Of a stretch of 64,000 nucleotides of DNA, positions 17,959 to 26,599 are shown one piece after another. Positions within the stretch are counted from its first letter, which is position 1, and each line of letters opens with the position of its first letter. Source of the stretch: Actinomycetes bacterium. GTDB taxonomy: Bacteria > Actinomycetota > Thermoleophilia > Gaiellales > Gaiellaceae. Where the stretch lies: NCBI GenBank assembly GCA_025358355.1, contig JANYJX010000028.1, positions 1 through 64,000 on the forward strand. The letters run 5' to 3'. The notes below the pieces were generated by a model. The model saw only the letters and a program-made list of their open reading frames with translations. It was not told the origin of the DNA and did not search any database. Position numbers and translations under genes: made by a program.

Positions 17959-19182
17959 GACGCGCCCGGTTACGGCCAAGTCCTTCAGCAGCGCGCGATA
18001 CCGGCCGACGGCGACATCGCGATCGGCCTCCGCGACCACGTACTCGCGGCCGCGGCCGCCCATCCCCTCGAGGTCGAGGCGGCCGTCATACGCGTCGCGA
18101 ATCACCGTCGCGACCAGCTCCGGCCTGCCCGGCGGCACGACGATTCCGCAGCCGACCTCGTTCACGAGCCTCGCGGTTTCGCTGTCGGCGTCGGCTCCGA
18201 CGATCACCGGCCGACCCGCGGCGAGGATTCCGTAAAGGCGACTCGGCACGACGTACCCCGAGAGGCCCTTCGCAAGACCAACGAAATGAATCTGTGCGGC
18301 GGAGAGCGAATCAGAGAGCACCTCGCGCGCCTGATACGCCCGGAAGCGCACCCGAGAATCATCGAGGTCGAGCCGCTCGGCGAGCTCGAGGATCTCGGCG
18401 TGACGTGCGCCGAACCCGACGATGGCGATCCGCAGGTCGTCGATGTCGCGCAGGAAGGTCGCGGCACGCACGAGCGTGTCGAGATCCTGCGCATGGCCGA
18501 CGTTGCCGGAGTGCATGACCACGAACTTGCCGGCGAGCTTGTTTTTCGCCGCCCACGGGTTGTCGTGCGGCCGCGGCTGCACGGCATTCGTGTCGACCCA
18601 GTTCGGGATCACGGCGATCCGCTCGGCCGGCGCGCCCTTCTCCACGAGCCGCTGCTTCATCGTCTCGCCGATCGCGACGATCCGGTCGGCGCGTCGCAGG
18701 TAGAGCCCAACGAGGCCACGTAGCGCGCCAATCAGCACCGGGTTCTCGAGCCGCTCGAGCCGCACCGCAACCTCGGGGAACACGTCCTGGCTGATCACGA
18801 GCAGCGGCACGCGGAACCGCCGCGCGACGACGAGGCCGATATCGCCGACGATCGGCGGATCGGTCATGCAGAGGACGATCTCCGGACGCGGGCCACGCAT
18901 CGCCTTCAAGATCGAGTCCCCGAGATACGACGCGTAGTTCGCGGCGCGAAGGTGGAGTTGCGTGCGGTCGAACGCCGTCGAGCGGACTCGGACGATGCGT
19001 ACGCCGTTGTGGACTTCCTCGTCCGGAAGCCCGTCGTGGCCGTGCAGGTGGCCTGTGACGACGGTGATCTCAAACTCGTCCGCGAGCTCCTCGCACAGTT
19101 GCGAGAGCAGGTACGCGGTGGCCTCGACGCCGGGCCAGTAGTACTGGTTGAGCACGAGCAGTCTCGTCTTTGTCACCGCCAT
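17956..19182 (-). CDS. GT4 glycosyltransferase (WcaI/WbuB-like)
   Basis: 408 residues with the two Rossmann domains of GT-B enzymes. N-terminal LVLNQYYWPGVEATAYLLSQ and VVTGHLHGHDGLPD, then middle VFPEVAVRLERLENP and the nucleotide-binding half with VVMHSGNVGHAQDLDTLVRA and PSRLYGILAAGRPVIVGADA. These features are typical of transferases that add amino sugars such as N-acetylfucosamine during glycan assembly; the sugar is not certain. Start ATG 19182, 7 bases after the -10 TACCGT. Transcribed away from the plus-strand gene at 19208. Confidence 0.87.
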   Translation of the reverse strand: MAVTKTRLLVLNQYYWPGVEATAYLLSQLCEELADEFEITVVTGHLHGHDGLPDEEVHNGVRIVRVRSTAFDRTQLHLRAANYASYLGDSILKAMRGPRPEIVLCMTDPPIVGDIGLVVARRFRVPLLVISQDVFPEVAVRLERLENPVLIGALRGLVGLYLRRADRIVAIGETMKQRLVEKGAPAERIAVIPNWVDTNAVQPRPHDNPWAAKNKLAGKFVVMHSGNVGHAQDLDTLVRAATFLRDIDDLRIAIVGFGARHAEILELAERLDLDDSRVRFRAYQAREVLSDSLSAAQIHFVGLAKGLSGYVVPSRLYGILAAGRPVIVGADADSETARLVNEVGCGIVVPPGRPELVATVIRDAYDGRLDLEGMGGRGREYVVAEADRDVAVGRYRALLKDLAVTGRV

Positions 19183-19189
19183 CTACCGA

Positions 19190-19199
19190 ACGGTAACGT
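19190..19199. promoter_or_regulatory. Overlapping bidirectional leaderless -10 boxes
   Basis: The sequence ACGGTAACGT carries TACCGT on the minus strand (19190-19195, 7 bases before ATG 19182) and TAACGT on the plus strand (19194-19199, 8 bases before GTG 19208). The two boxes share bases 19194-19195. The intergenic region is only 25 bases, so the polymerases cannot occupy both sites at once. Confidence 0.6.
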
Positions 19200-19207
19200 C
19201 TCCGAGG

Positions 19208-20397
19208 GTGACGGGCCGCCCACTCCGCATCCTGCTCGCGAGCCCCGCCTACTGGCCGGCGCGGGCGTTCGGCGGGCCGGTCGTGGTGGCGCGCGAGCTA
19301 ATCGGGCGCCTTGTCGGGCGCGGGCATGTGGTCGACGTGGTGACGACGACGCTCGTCGATCTCGGCTCGCGGCCGGCGGCGCGCTCGTACGTCGCAACCG
19401 TCGATGGCGCGACCGTTCACTACATCGGGACGCCGTTGCACTACCGCTGGATGGGGATCACGCCGACGCTTCCTCTTGCTTTCCGGCGGCTACTGCGGCC
19501 GGATGTCGCCCACATCTTCGGCTTCCGCGACCCTGTCACAACGCTCACCGCCGCGTGGTGTCGCCTGCGCCGGATTCCGTATGTATTCGAGCCGCTCGGG
19601 ATGTTCCGGCCGCGGCTGCGCAAGGTGTGGCTCAAGGGAGCGCTCGACGCGTCGCTCTACCGCGGGGTCGCTTCCAGTGCGGCGTTCGTCGTGTGCTCAT
19701 CACCGCGGGAGCGCGACGACGTGATCGCGTGCGGCGTTGCGGCGGAGCGCGTTCGCGTGCGGGGGAACGGCTTTCCGGAGCCGGTCGATCTCACGGCGCC
19801 GCTCGGGTCTGACCTGCGTGCGTCGCTCGGCCTTGCACCGACGCGCGCATCGTGCTCTACGTCGGCCGCATCGCTGCGGGGAAGGGAATCGAACATCTGC
19901 TTGCGGTCGCGCGCCGGCTGCCCGAGATTCACGTCGTGCTCGCCGGGCCCGACGACCGCCACGGTGTCACGGCGCTCGTAAGCGCTGAGACGGCCTCAGG
20001 ACACGTGCATTTGCTGCCGCCGAGCGACGGGCCGCCGACTGATCTCTACCGTCAGGCCGCCGTTTTCGTGCTGGCGTCGGATGGCGACAGCTTCGGTCTT
20101 GTCGCCGCCGAAGCGGCTGCCGCGGGGACACCCGTGGTCGTGTCGGACAGGTGCGGCATCGCGGCGTTCTTCCACAACGGCGAGGCGCTTGTCATCCCTG
20201 CGACCGAGAGCGCTGTCGTCGCAGCGGTGGAGTCGGTGCTGGGCGACGACTCTCTTCGAGCTCAGCTCTCAGCCGGCGGGGTCGCGGCGGCGCGACGCAA
20301 CTCGTGGGAACACGTGACCGATCTGCAGGAAGCGCTCTACGTGGAAGCGATCGCGTCGCGCACCGCAGCGACGAACGACTCGACGCTCGGCTCGTAG
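19208..20397 (+). pseudogene. GT4 glycosyltransferase with a single frameshift
   Basis: GTG 19208 opens a good GT-B N-terminal half (LRILLASPAYWPARAFGGPV, HIFGFRDPV, FEPLGMFRPRL). Around 19838 the frame LGLAPTRASCSTS should read LAP-DARIVLYVGR; one missing base accounts for it. The second half follows in another frame: RIVLYVGRIAAGKGIEHLLA, DSFGLVAAEAAAAGTPVVVS and an end at 20397. No other lesion is visible, so it is either a recent mutation, a phase-variable state or an assembly error. Its last 61 bases overlap the convergent gene at 20337. Confidence 0.8.
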
Positions 20398-22562
20398 CCC
20401 CAATCGCGCATCAGCTCACGTGAGCGCTTGCCTTGCGCGAGCCTGAGCGCGGGGTCGGCGGCGAGCTTGCGGATCGCAGCGGCCGCAGCCTCGATGTCAC
20501 CGATGCGGACGAGCGTGCCGTTCTCGCCGTCGCGGAGGAGGTCGTAGGCCGCGCCGACCTGATCTGAGAGCACAAGCGGCAGCCCGCACGCCGCAGCCTC
20601 GTTCACGACGACGCCCCACGGCTCGCTCGACGACAGCAGCGCAAAGACGTCGGCCGCGACGTAGGCCTCGGCGAGCCTTTCCCAGGGCAACTCGCCGGCG
20701 AGATACAGCCGCACGCCGAACTGCTTGGCGAGTCGCTGCAGTGCCGGCCCGTCGGGGCCGTGGCCGACGACGGCGAGCAAGAGCTGCGGCTCGCCGGCCT
20801 CGGCCACCGCGCGGACGAGCGTGTCGAGGCCCTTCTCGGGCGCAAGCCTGGCGACCGCCAGCACGACCACATCGTCCGCGCCGGCTCCGAGCTCCTGGCG
20901 AAGTGCCACCCGGTTGCCGGCGAGCTCGTCGGCGCGCTCACCCCAGGCCGCGACATCGACGGTGTTGGCGAAGATCCGGACGCTCTCGGGCCGCGCGCCG
21001 CGAGCGAGCAGCGAATCCCGCGACAGTGTGCCGAGGACGAGCGCCCCGGCAGCACCGCGCACGATCCGCGGCACAATCGCGCCCTTCACCGCCCGCCGCC
21101 AGCCCGAACGCTGCGCCGCGTCGTGACTGGACACGAGCAGCAAGTAGGGGATGCGTTGCTTGCGACACCAGACGAGCGCTGCCTGCGATGCGAATGTGCT
21201 CCAACCGGTGACGACGACGACCTCAGGGCGCGCGTCACGCAGCGCAGCCACGATTCCCCGCGTCAAGGGGTAGTCGTGATAGAGCAACCTCGAGACGAGC
21301 GGGAGCCGGACGCCGCGCAACGTCACCGCCCGATGCTGCGGCACGACCGACCAGCGGCGGTCGGCGAGCGACTCGGCCGCGTAGACGACGGTGAGGTCGA
21401 GCTCGGGGCACGCCGCAACTAAGTCAAACAGCGGCGAGCGGTACGGCGTCGGTTCTGGCGAGACGACCGCGACGCGCACCTGCTCGGTCGCCACGCGATC
21501 GCGAAGAACTGGCCCGGCGGTCTGTGCAACCGACTTTGCGGCGGCTCGGCGACGCATGCGGGTCGAGATCGCGTGCGCTGCGAGCGCGGGATCGATAGCG
21601 AGCGCACGCCGGACGATCGTGGCCTTCGCACCCGCGCCTGCGTGCAGCGCGACTCGCGCGACGTCTCGCCCGGCAAGCAAGCGCACCGCGACATCCTTCC
21701 GTCCCGAGAACGCGGCGAACAACTCGAGGTAGGCATCGACCGCGTCCGACTCCTGGCCGGCGGGAACGGCGCGCGCATCCCCGACGAGCCAGGCCGACTC
21801 GGCCGCCTCGGGGCCTAGACCCGGAGCGACAGCGAGAATCCGGCGCGTGGCGATGGTCCGGCGCAGCTCGAGCTGATGCTCCTTGCGCCGCACCGATGCC
21901 TGCCCGCCGTGGCGGCGATACAGCAGCAACGGCTCCGGGATGTTGTCGCCATCGGCCACGTCGAGCAGTCTCGACCACAGCTCGTAGTCCTCCGTGCTCG
22001 CATCGCCCGCGTCGTAACCGACGTCGTAGGCGAGCCCATGTCGTTCGAGAACCGTGCGATCAAGAGTGACGCTCGGATGAAAGAACGGGGTCCCGAAGAG
22101 GCTCCGCCAGCGGGTGACTTCGATGCCGGCGGGCATGAGGTGAATCGCGCCGACCTCGTTGTTCTCACCGAGCTCGGCCACGCTCGTGCCGACGACGGCC
22201 ACCTCTGGCGCCGCGGTCAACCGGGCGAGCTGCAGCTCGAGCCGACGCGGAAACGCGACGTCGTCGGCATCCATCCGTGCGATGTAGCGGCTCCGCGCGC
22301 GCGAGAAGCCGAGGTTCAGCGCCGATGCGAGCCCCGTTGGCTCCTCGTTGCGGACGGCGACGACACGTGGGTCGTCGAGCGCGGCGAGCAGCGCGGGAGT
22401 GTCATCGCGCGAGCCATCGTCGACCACAACGAGCTCAAGGTCTCGCACGGTCTGCGCGAGAATGCTGCGAGTCGACACGCCGAGGTAAGCCGCCGCGTCG
22501 CGTGTCGCGAGAACAACCGAAACAAGCGGCTGCGACCGAGCGCTCAGCACAAACTCCGACAA
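20337..22562 (-). CDS. Bifunctional GT2-GT4 glycosyltransferase fusion
   Basis: 741 residues. Residues about 10-240 form a GT2 domain (LVSVVLATRDAAAYLGVSTR, VVVDDGSRDDTP, ARMDADDVAFPRRLELQL with the DxD). A helical linker of about 110 residues follows. Residues about 365-740 form a GT4 domain (VRVAVVSPEPTPYRSPLFDL, VVVVTGWSTFASQ, VLAVARLAPEKGLDTLVRAV, SSSEPWGVVVNEAAACGLPL with the EX7E-type pair). One protein could thus add two successive sugars. The assigned start is TTG 22562; an ATG at 22573 sits exactly 6 bases after the -10 but is out of frame. Overlaps the convergent gene at its 3' end. Confidence 0.85.
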   Translation of the reverse strand: MSEFVLSARSQPLVSVVLATRDAAAYLGVSTRSILAQTVRDLELVVVDDGSRDDTPALLAALDDPRVVAVRNEEPTGLASALNLGFSRARSRYIARMDADDVAFPRRLELQLARLTAAPEVAVVGTSVAELGENNEVGAIHLMPAGIEVTRWRSLFGTPFFHPSVTLDRTVLERHGLAYDVGYDAGDASTEDYELWSRLLDVADGDNIPEPLLLYRRHGGQASVRRKEHQLELRRTIATRRILAVAPGLGPEAAESAWLVGDARAVPAGQESDAVDAYLELFAAFSGRKDVAVRLLAGRDVARVALHAGAGAKATIVRRALAIDPALAAHAISTRMRRRAAAKSVAQTAGPVLRDRVATEQVRVAVVSPEPTPYRSPLFDLVAACPELDLTVVYAAESLADRRWSVVPQHRAVTLRGVRLPLVSRLLYHDYPLTRGIVAALRDARPEVVVVTGWSTFASQAALVWCRKQRIPYLLLVSSHDAAQRSGWRRAVKGAIVPRIVRGAAGALVLGTLSRDSLLARGARPESVRIFANTVDVAAWGERADELAGNRVALRQELGAGADDVVVLAVARLAPEKGLDTLVRAVAEAGEPQLLLAVVGHGPDGPALQRLAKQFGVRLYLAGELPWERLAEAYVAADVFALLSSSEPWGVVVNEAAACGLPLVLSDQVGAAYDLLRDGENGTLVRIGDIEAAAAAIRKLAADPALRLAQGKRSRELMRDWGYEPSVESFVAAVRDAIAST

Positions 22563-22578
22563 CGTCGCACCATGCCGT

Positions 22579-22585
22579 TAGCCTA
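22579..22585. promoter_or_regulatory. Bidirectional leaderless -10: TAGCCTA
   Basis: TAGCCTA gives TAGCCT on the plus strand (22579-22584, 7 bases before GTG 22592) and TAGGCT on the minus strand (22580-22585). The minus box lies 6 bases before an ATG at 22573 and 17 bases before the in-frame TTG at 22562. The same 7-mer is used at 27742. Confidence 0.6.
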
Positions 22586-22591
22586 TGCGCG

Positions 22592-23437
22592 GTGGAGGAC
22601 TCCAACCTCCCGTCCTTCGCGCTCGTCGTTGCGACGGTCGACCGGGGTGACGGATTGCGGATTCTGCTCGACTCGCTCGAGCACCAGACGCATCGCCGTT
22701 TCCGTGTGCTGCTCGTCGACCAGAACAGCGACGATCGGGTCGGGCCGTCATTGGCAGCTAGCCCCGATTTGGAGATCGAGCACCTGTATGCGCCGCGTGG
22801 CCTCTCCCGCGCACGCAACGCGGCGCTGCCGCGGGTCGACGACGACATCGTCGCGTTCCCCGACGACGACTGCGCCTACCCAGATGACCTGCTCGCGCGG
22901 ATCGCGATGCGCTTCGCGGAGCGACCCGACCTCGACGGGCTGACTGGGCGAACCACGGACGCCGCCAGTCGCAGCTCCGGCAACTGGTCGACCGAGGGCG
23001 GGTCATTGGTGCGCGACACCATGTGGAATCGCGCGAATTCCGCGTCGACCTTCCTCCGCCGCGAAGTCGTGGAGCGGGTCGGAGCGTTCGACGAGCAACT
23101 CGGGCTCGGCTCCGGCACGAGGTGGTCGTCGGGAGAGGACACCGATTACATCGTCCGCGCGCTCGACGCAGGCGCGCGCATCGAGTTCGACCCGAGCCTG
23201 ATCATCCTCCACGAGCTGCGCACATTCACGTCTGAGGAGTTGCGCGCGGTCGGCCTACGCGACGGCCGCAGCGTCGGCTACATCCTGCGCAAGCACCGCT
23301 ATCCGTGGCACGTGGTGACGCGGATGCTCGTGCGACCGGTCGGCGGGGTCGTGGTCTCGCTCGCTCGCAGTGATCTGTCCTGCGCACGGTTCCACGCGGC
23401 GACGCTGCGCGGCCGAATCGCAGGGCTGCGCGGCTAG
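22592..23437 (+). CDS. GT2 glycosyltransferase
   Basis: 281 residues. GT-A motifs: ALVVATVDRGDGLRILLDSL, VLLVDQNSDD, YAPRGLSRARNAAL and VAFPDDDCAYPDDLL with the donor-binding acidic cluster, then SSGEDTDYIVRALDAGARIEF, the catalytic ED motif. The C terminus has an amphipathic stretch but no clear membrane helix. GTG start is set by the leaderless -10; the longer open frame upstream overlaps the divergent gene. Its stop interlocks with the convergent gene in a CTAG. Confidence 0.87.
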   Translation: MEDSNLPSFALVVATVDRGDGLRILLDSLEHQTHRRFRVLLVDQNSDDRVGPSLAASPDLEIEHLYAPRGLSRARNAALPRVDDDIVAFPDDDCAYPDDLLARIAMRFAERPDLDGLTGRTTDAASRSSGNWSTEGGSLVRDTMWNRANSASTFLRREVVERVGAFDEQLGLGSGTRWSSGEDTDYIVRALDAGARIEFDPSLIILHELRTFTSEELRAVGLRDGRSVGYILRKHRYPWHVVTRMLVRPVGGVVVSLARSDLSCARFHAATLRGRIAGLRG

Positions 23438-24489
23438 AGCAAGCTGGCGAACAGCTCGACGTGGTGATCGAGCCACGGGCCGATCGCGAACCGCTCGACG
23501 GCCCGCTCTCGCGCCGCTGCCGAGTACGCGTCGAGATCGGCGAGCACGCGTGTGACAGCGTCGGCCATGGCCTCAGGCGCGGGCGGCTCGTCGCGCTCCC
23601 AGCCATCCAGATGGGCTACGCCAACTCCGGCCACGTCGCCGACCAGCTCTGGCGTTCCACCACTCGCGGGGTAGACGACGGGTAGCCCGCAGGCCATCGC
23701 TTCCAGTACGACGTTCGGGCACGGATCGTTGACCTTCGTGTGCAGGAGAACGTGCGCGCGGCCGTAGATCGCCGGCGCGTCGCGCTGCGCGTAGCGACCG
23801 ACGAACTCGACCCGATCGCAGATGCCAAGCTCGTCAAGAAGGGGCGCCGGATCGCCGACAACGCGGCCGGTGACGAGCAAACGCGCGTCTGGTGCCAGCG
23901 CCGCGAATGTCCGCAGCCCGAGCTCCAGGCGATAGCTCTGCGTTTGATCGCCGCCGAGCAGCAGCACCGGGCCGCCGGTTGGCCGGGCTGGCGGCGGCGC
24001 GAAGCGAACCGTGTCGACCGCGTTGTAGAGCACCTCCCACGCGCCTCGCACCTCGCCGAGGAACTCATCGGCCGCGCGCCTGCAGAACTCACTCTGGTAG
24101 AGGACGTGGTCGGCGGCAAGCAGCGCACGGCGCAGCGGCTCGTTCACCGCGTCGGTGCGCGAGCCAGCCCAACCCGGGTAGCCGACGCCGTCCTGGTTCA
24201 CGACGACGGGCGCGCCACGCCGCTGCGCCGCCCAGAGCAACGGGCGCAGGTCGCGCGGCAGCGCACTCGAGCCGAGGTACAGTAGGCTGAAATCGTGCGG
24301 CGAGTTCGGGAAGCCTTCGGCCAGCTTCTGGAACTTCGCGGTGCCACCCGCCGCCGGCTCGCCCGGCTCGGGGATGTCGTCCCAGCCGTAGAAGACGCGT
24401 AGACCTGGGCGCGCGCGATGTGGCGCGAGAAGTCGCGCCCAGCGAGCCGCGGCGCGGGCGCGCCGTCGCGCGCTACCGGCCATGCGCAC
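23434..24489 (-). CDS. GT4 glycosyltransferase
   Basis: 351 residues from GTG 24489 (ATG 24483 is an equally good start). N-terminal acceptor domain with RVFYGWDDIPEPGEP and VVVNQDGVGYPGW; C-terminal donor domain with PVLLLGGDQTQSYRLELGLR, HVLLHTKVNDPCPNVVLEAM and CGLPVVYPASGGTPELVG, the EX7E-type region of GT4 enzymes. Final gene of a four-gene GT4 run starting at 27736; overlaps the previous gene by 17 bases. Its TAG stop shares CTAG (23434-23437) with the convergent gene. Confidence 0.85.
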   Translation of the reverse strand: MRMAGSARRRARAAARWARLLAPHRARPGLRVFYGWDDIPEPGEPAAGGTAKFQKLAEGFPNSPHDFSLLYLGSSALPRDLRPLLWAAQRRGAPVVVNQDGVGYPGWAGSRTDAVNEPLRRALLAADHVLYQSEFCRRAADEFLGEVRGAWEVLYNAVDTVRFAPPPARPTGGPVLLLGGDQTQSYRLELGLRTFAALAPDARLLVTGRVVGDPAPLLDELGICDRVEFVGRYAQRDAPAIYGRAHVLLHTKVNDPCPNVVLEAMACGLPVVYPASGGTPELVGDVAGVGVAHLDGWERDEPPAPEAMADAVTRVLADLDAYSAAARERAVERFAIGPWLDHHVELFASLL

Positions 24490-25597
24490 CCGTCAGCCGG
24501 CCGAAACCCGCGAACAGCTCGGCCCACTTGGCGTCCAGCTTCTCGTGCGCGTAGCTCTCAGCGGTCGCCCGACCCGCGGCACGCAGCGCGCCGGCGAGCT
24601 GGCTGTCGCCGTGAATCTGAGCGGCAGCCGCCGCGATCGCCTCGGCGTCTTCTACATCCGCGAGCAACCCATTCCGCCCGGACTCGACGAGCTCGGTCGC
24701 CTGCCCGACCCGCGTCGTCACAAGCGGGGCGCCACTCGCCATCGACTCGAGCACCGCCTTCGGCCCACCCTCCTGCCGCGACGTGACGAGGTAAACGTCG
24801 ATCGCGTAATACGCCTGCGCGACCTCGTCCCGCGAGCGCGCCACGACGTGACGGTGCGGAATTCCGCGCTGCTCGAGCTGGCGCCGGACATACCCACGCG
24901 CCGGGCCAGTGAGCAGCACGACCAGCTCGGGGACAAGCGCGCGCAGCCGCTCGACCGCCGCAACAAGCGTGTCGGGCCCCTTGATCAGCTTCGGCTCCAG
25001 TCCTTCGCCCCAGCCGACGCCGTCCTTCTGGAACGAGCCGACGACGAACGCGGACTCCGGCAAGCCGAGCGTGTCTCTGGCTCGAGCGCGCGCGGCCGCG
25101 TCGCCGAGCGGGAAGCGCTCCAGGTCGATGCCGAGCGGGATCCGGAAGATGCGCTCCGGCTCAATGCCGGCTGAGAGCGCGAGGTCGTGCAGCTCGGTAT
25201 GCGTCACCCGGATCCGCGCGAACCGCTCGGGCCGGCCGCGTAGCGCGTCGAAGCAGCGGTCGAACTCGGGCATCCCCGGCGTGCCCGGTCGGCCGTGGAG
25301 GTACGCGAAGCCGAGCGCATTGGACGAGTCGAGCCAGCGCGGCAGGATCGCTTCGAACTGGCTTGTGTGGAACACGGCTTGCCGCTCGACGAAGCGGGCC
25401 CAGCGTGACGGGCCGACTTGGATCCCCAGCCGCCGCGCTGCGGCAGAGACGTGTGCCGCGTCCTCGTCGACCGACCAGCCGCCACCGTCGCCCACGGCGA
25501 AGAGCCGCGACGACGGCTGCCATGCGCTCGTTCGAGCCCGAACGAGCGCACCTACGACGCCTCGGCCCGGTACGGAGACTGCTCGCCGGAGGCTCAT
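24473..25597 (-). CDS. GT4 glycosyltransferase
   Basis: 374 residues. The N-terminal half includes SSRLFAVGDGGGWSVDEDAA, VFHTSQFEAILPRW and RVTHTELHDLALSAGIEPER; the C-terminal half has FVVGSFQKDGVGWGEGLEPK, LTGPARGYVRRQLEQRG and SRQEGGPKAVLESMASGAPL, the last matching the GT4 donor-phosphate motif. ATG start overlaps the upstream stop (ATGA, 25594-25597). No membrane helix or signal peptide. Donor and linkage unknown. Confidence 0.85.
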   Translation of the reverse strand: MSLRRAVSVPGRGVVGALVRARTSAWQPSSRLFAVGDGGGWSVDEDAAHVSAAARRLGIQVGPSRWARFVERQAVFHTSQFEAILPRWLDSSNALGFAYLHGRPGTPGMPEFDRCFDALRGRPERFARIRVTHTELHDLALSAGIEPERIFRIPLGIDLERFPLGDAAARARARDTLGLPESAFVVGSFQKDGVGWGEGLEPKLIKGPDTLVAAVERLRALVPELVVLLTGPARGYVRRQLEQRGIPHRHVVARSRDEVAQAYYAIDVYLVTSRQEGGPKAVLESMASGAPLVTTRVGQATELVESGRNGLLADVEDAEAIAAAAAQIHGDSQLAGALRAAGRATAESYAHEKLDAKWAELFAGFGRLTGAHGR

Positions 25598-26595
25598 CCG
25601 GCGAGCACTTCCAGATAGCGGTCGGCGACCTCCGCAAGCGCGGGAACCTGAATCGCCACTCGGCGCGCGTCGATCTCAGCCACGAGTCGCGCCAGCACCG
25701 CAGGCAACTCCTCGGGCGACAAGAACGGCAGCCCGGCCTCGCCGACGAGCTCGGGATGACCGCCGCTCGCGGCAAACGCGGCCGGCAGCCCGCAGGCGAG
25801 CGCTTCGAGCAGCGCGTTCGAGCACGGGTCGTCGAGACTCGCGGCGAGGTAGATGTCCTGCGAGCGAAGCAGCTCCGCAAGCTCCTCCGACGGGACTGCC
25901 GGGATCACCGTGGTTCGTCCAAGCGCAACCGAAGCACGGCCGACGAAGGTCAGCTCGAAGCGGTCGTGGTCGAGATTCTGGTCGAGCCACTCGAATGTCG
26001 CGGCGCCCTTGCGTGGATTGTCCGACCAGCTCGACGCGATCACGCGCACGCGCCGGCCCGCGAGCGGCTCGCGCGAGGCAGGCGGGAAGAAGATCGCCGG
26101 GTCGGGCGCGTTCGAGATCACAACCGGCGAGCGCAGACCGAGCCCCAGCTCGATGTGGCGCTCGAGGCTGTAGCGCGACTGGAAAACCGTCGCGTCGGCG
26201 AGCGCGTGATTGATCTCGAGGATCCTGCGGTCGGTGCCGTCGTCGAAGCCGCGATAGATGCCGATCGGCCCGTCGACACGATGCACCATCCGGCAATCGC
26301 GCCGCGCGAACCGCTCCAGCCGCGCGAACTCGAAGTTGAACGAGTTGAAGATGCAGACAGGCGTCGCGCCCGAGATGCGGTTCACCTCGACGTCAAGGCC
26401 ACGCGCGCGAAACTCGCCGGTGAGCGCGCGCAGGAACTGGCTGCCGCCGCCGGTCGGGGGCGGCACGAACGCGTGGAAGACGGCGATGTCGGCGCGCCCG
26501 GCGCGGCTCGCGCGCCAATCGGACGCGGTTCGCGCGCGATCGCGCACGCCGTTTGCCCGCCGGCGCGCAGAACGGATCAGCGATCGCGCATCCAC
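25594..26595 (-). CDS. GT4 glycosyltransferase
   Basis: 333 residues from GTG 26595, which lies 4 bases after the upstream stop. Longer frame sequence upstream covers the neighbour and is not typical protein. N-terminal IAVFHAFVPPPTGGGSQFLR and MVHRVDGPIGIYRGFDDGTD, then VISNAPDPAIFFPPASREPL, VIASSWSDNPRKGAATFEWL and DDPCSNALLEALACGLPAAF are GT-B features, again with the acidic donor motif. An arginine-rich N-terminal 45 residues may bind the membrane surface. Function in sugar addition; specificity unknown. Confidence 0.83.
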   Translation of the reverse strand: MDARSLIRSARRRANGVRDRARTASDWRASRAGRADIAVFHAFVPPPTGGGSQFLRALTGEFRARGLDVEVNRISGATPVCIFNSFNFEFARLERFARRDCRMVHRVDGPIGIYRGFDDGTDRRILEINHALADATVFQSRYSLERHIELGLGLRSPVVISNAPDPAIFFPPASREPLAGRRVRVIASSWSDNPRKGAATFEWLDQNLDHDRFELTFVGRASVALGRTTVIPAVPSEELAELLRSQDIYLAASLDDPCSNALLEALACGLPAAFAASGGHPELVGEAGLPFLSPEELPAVLARLVAEIDARRVAIQVPALAEVADRYLEVLAG

Positions 26596-26599
26596 CGCG

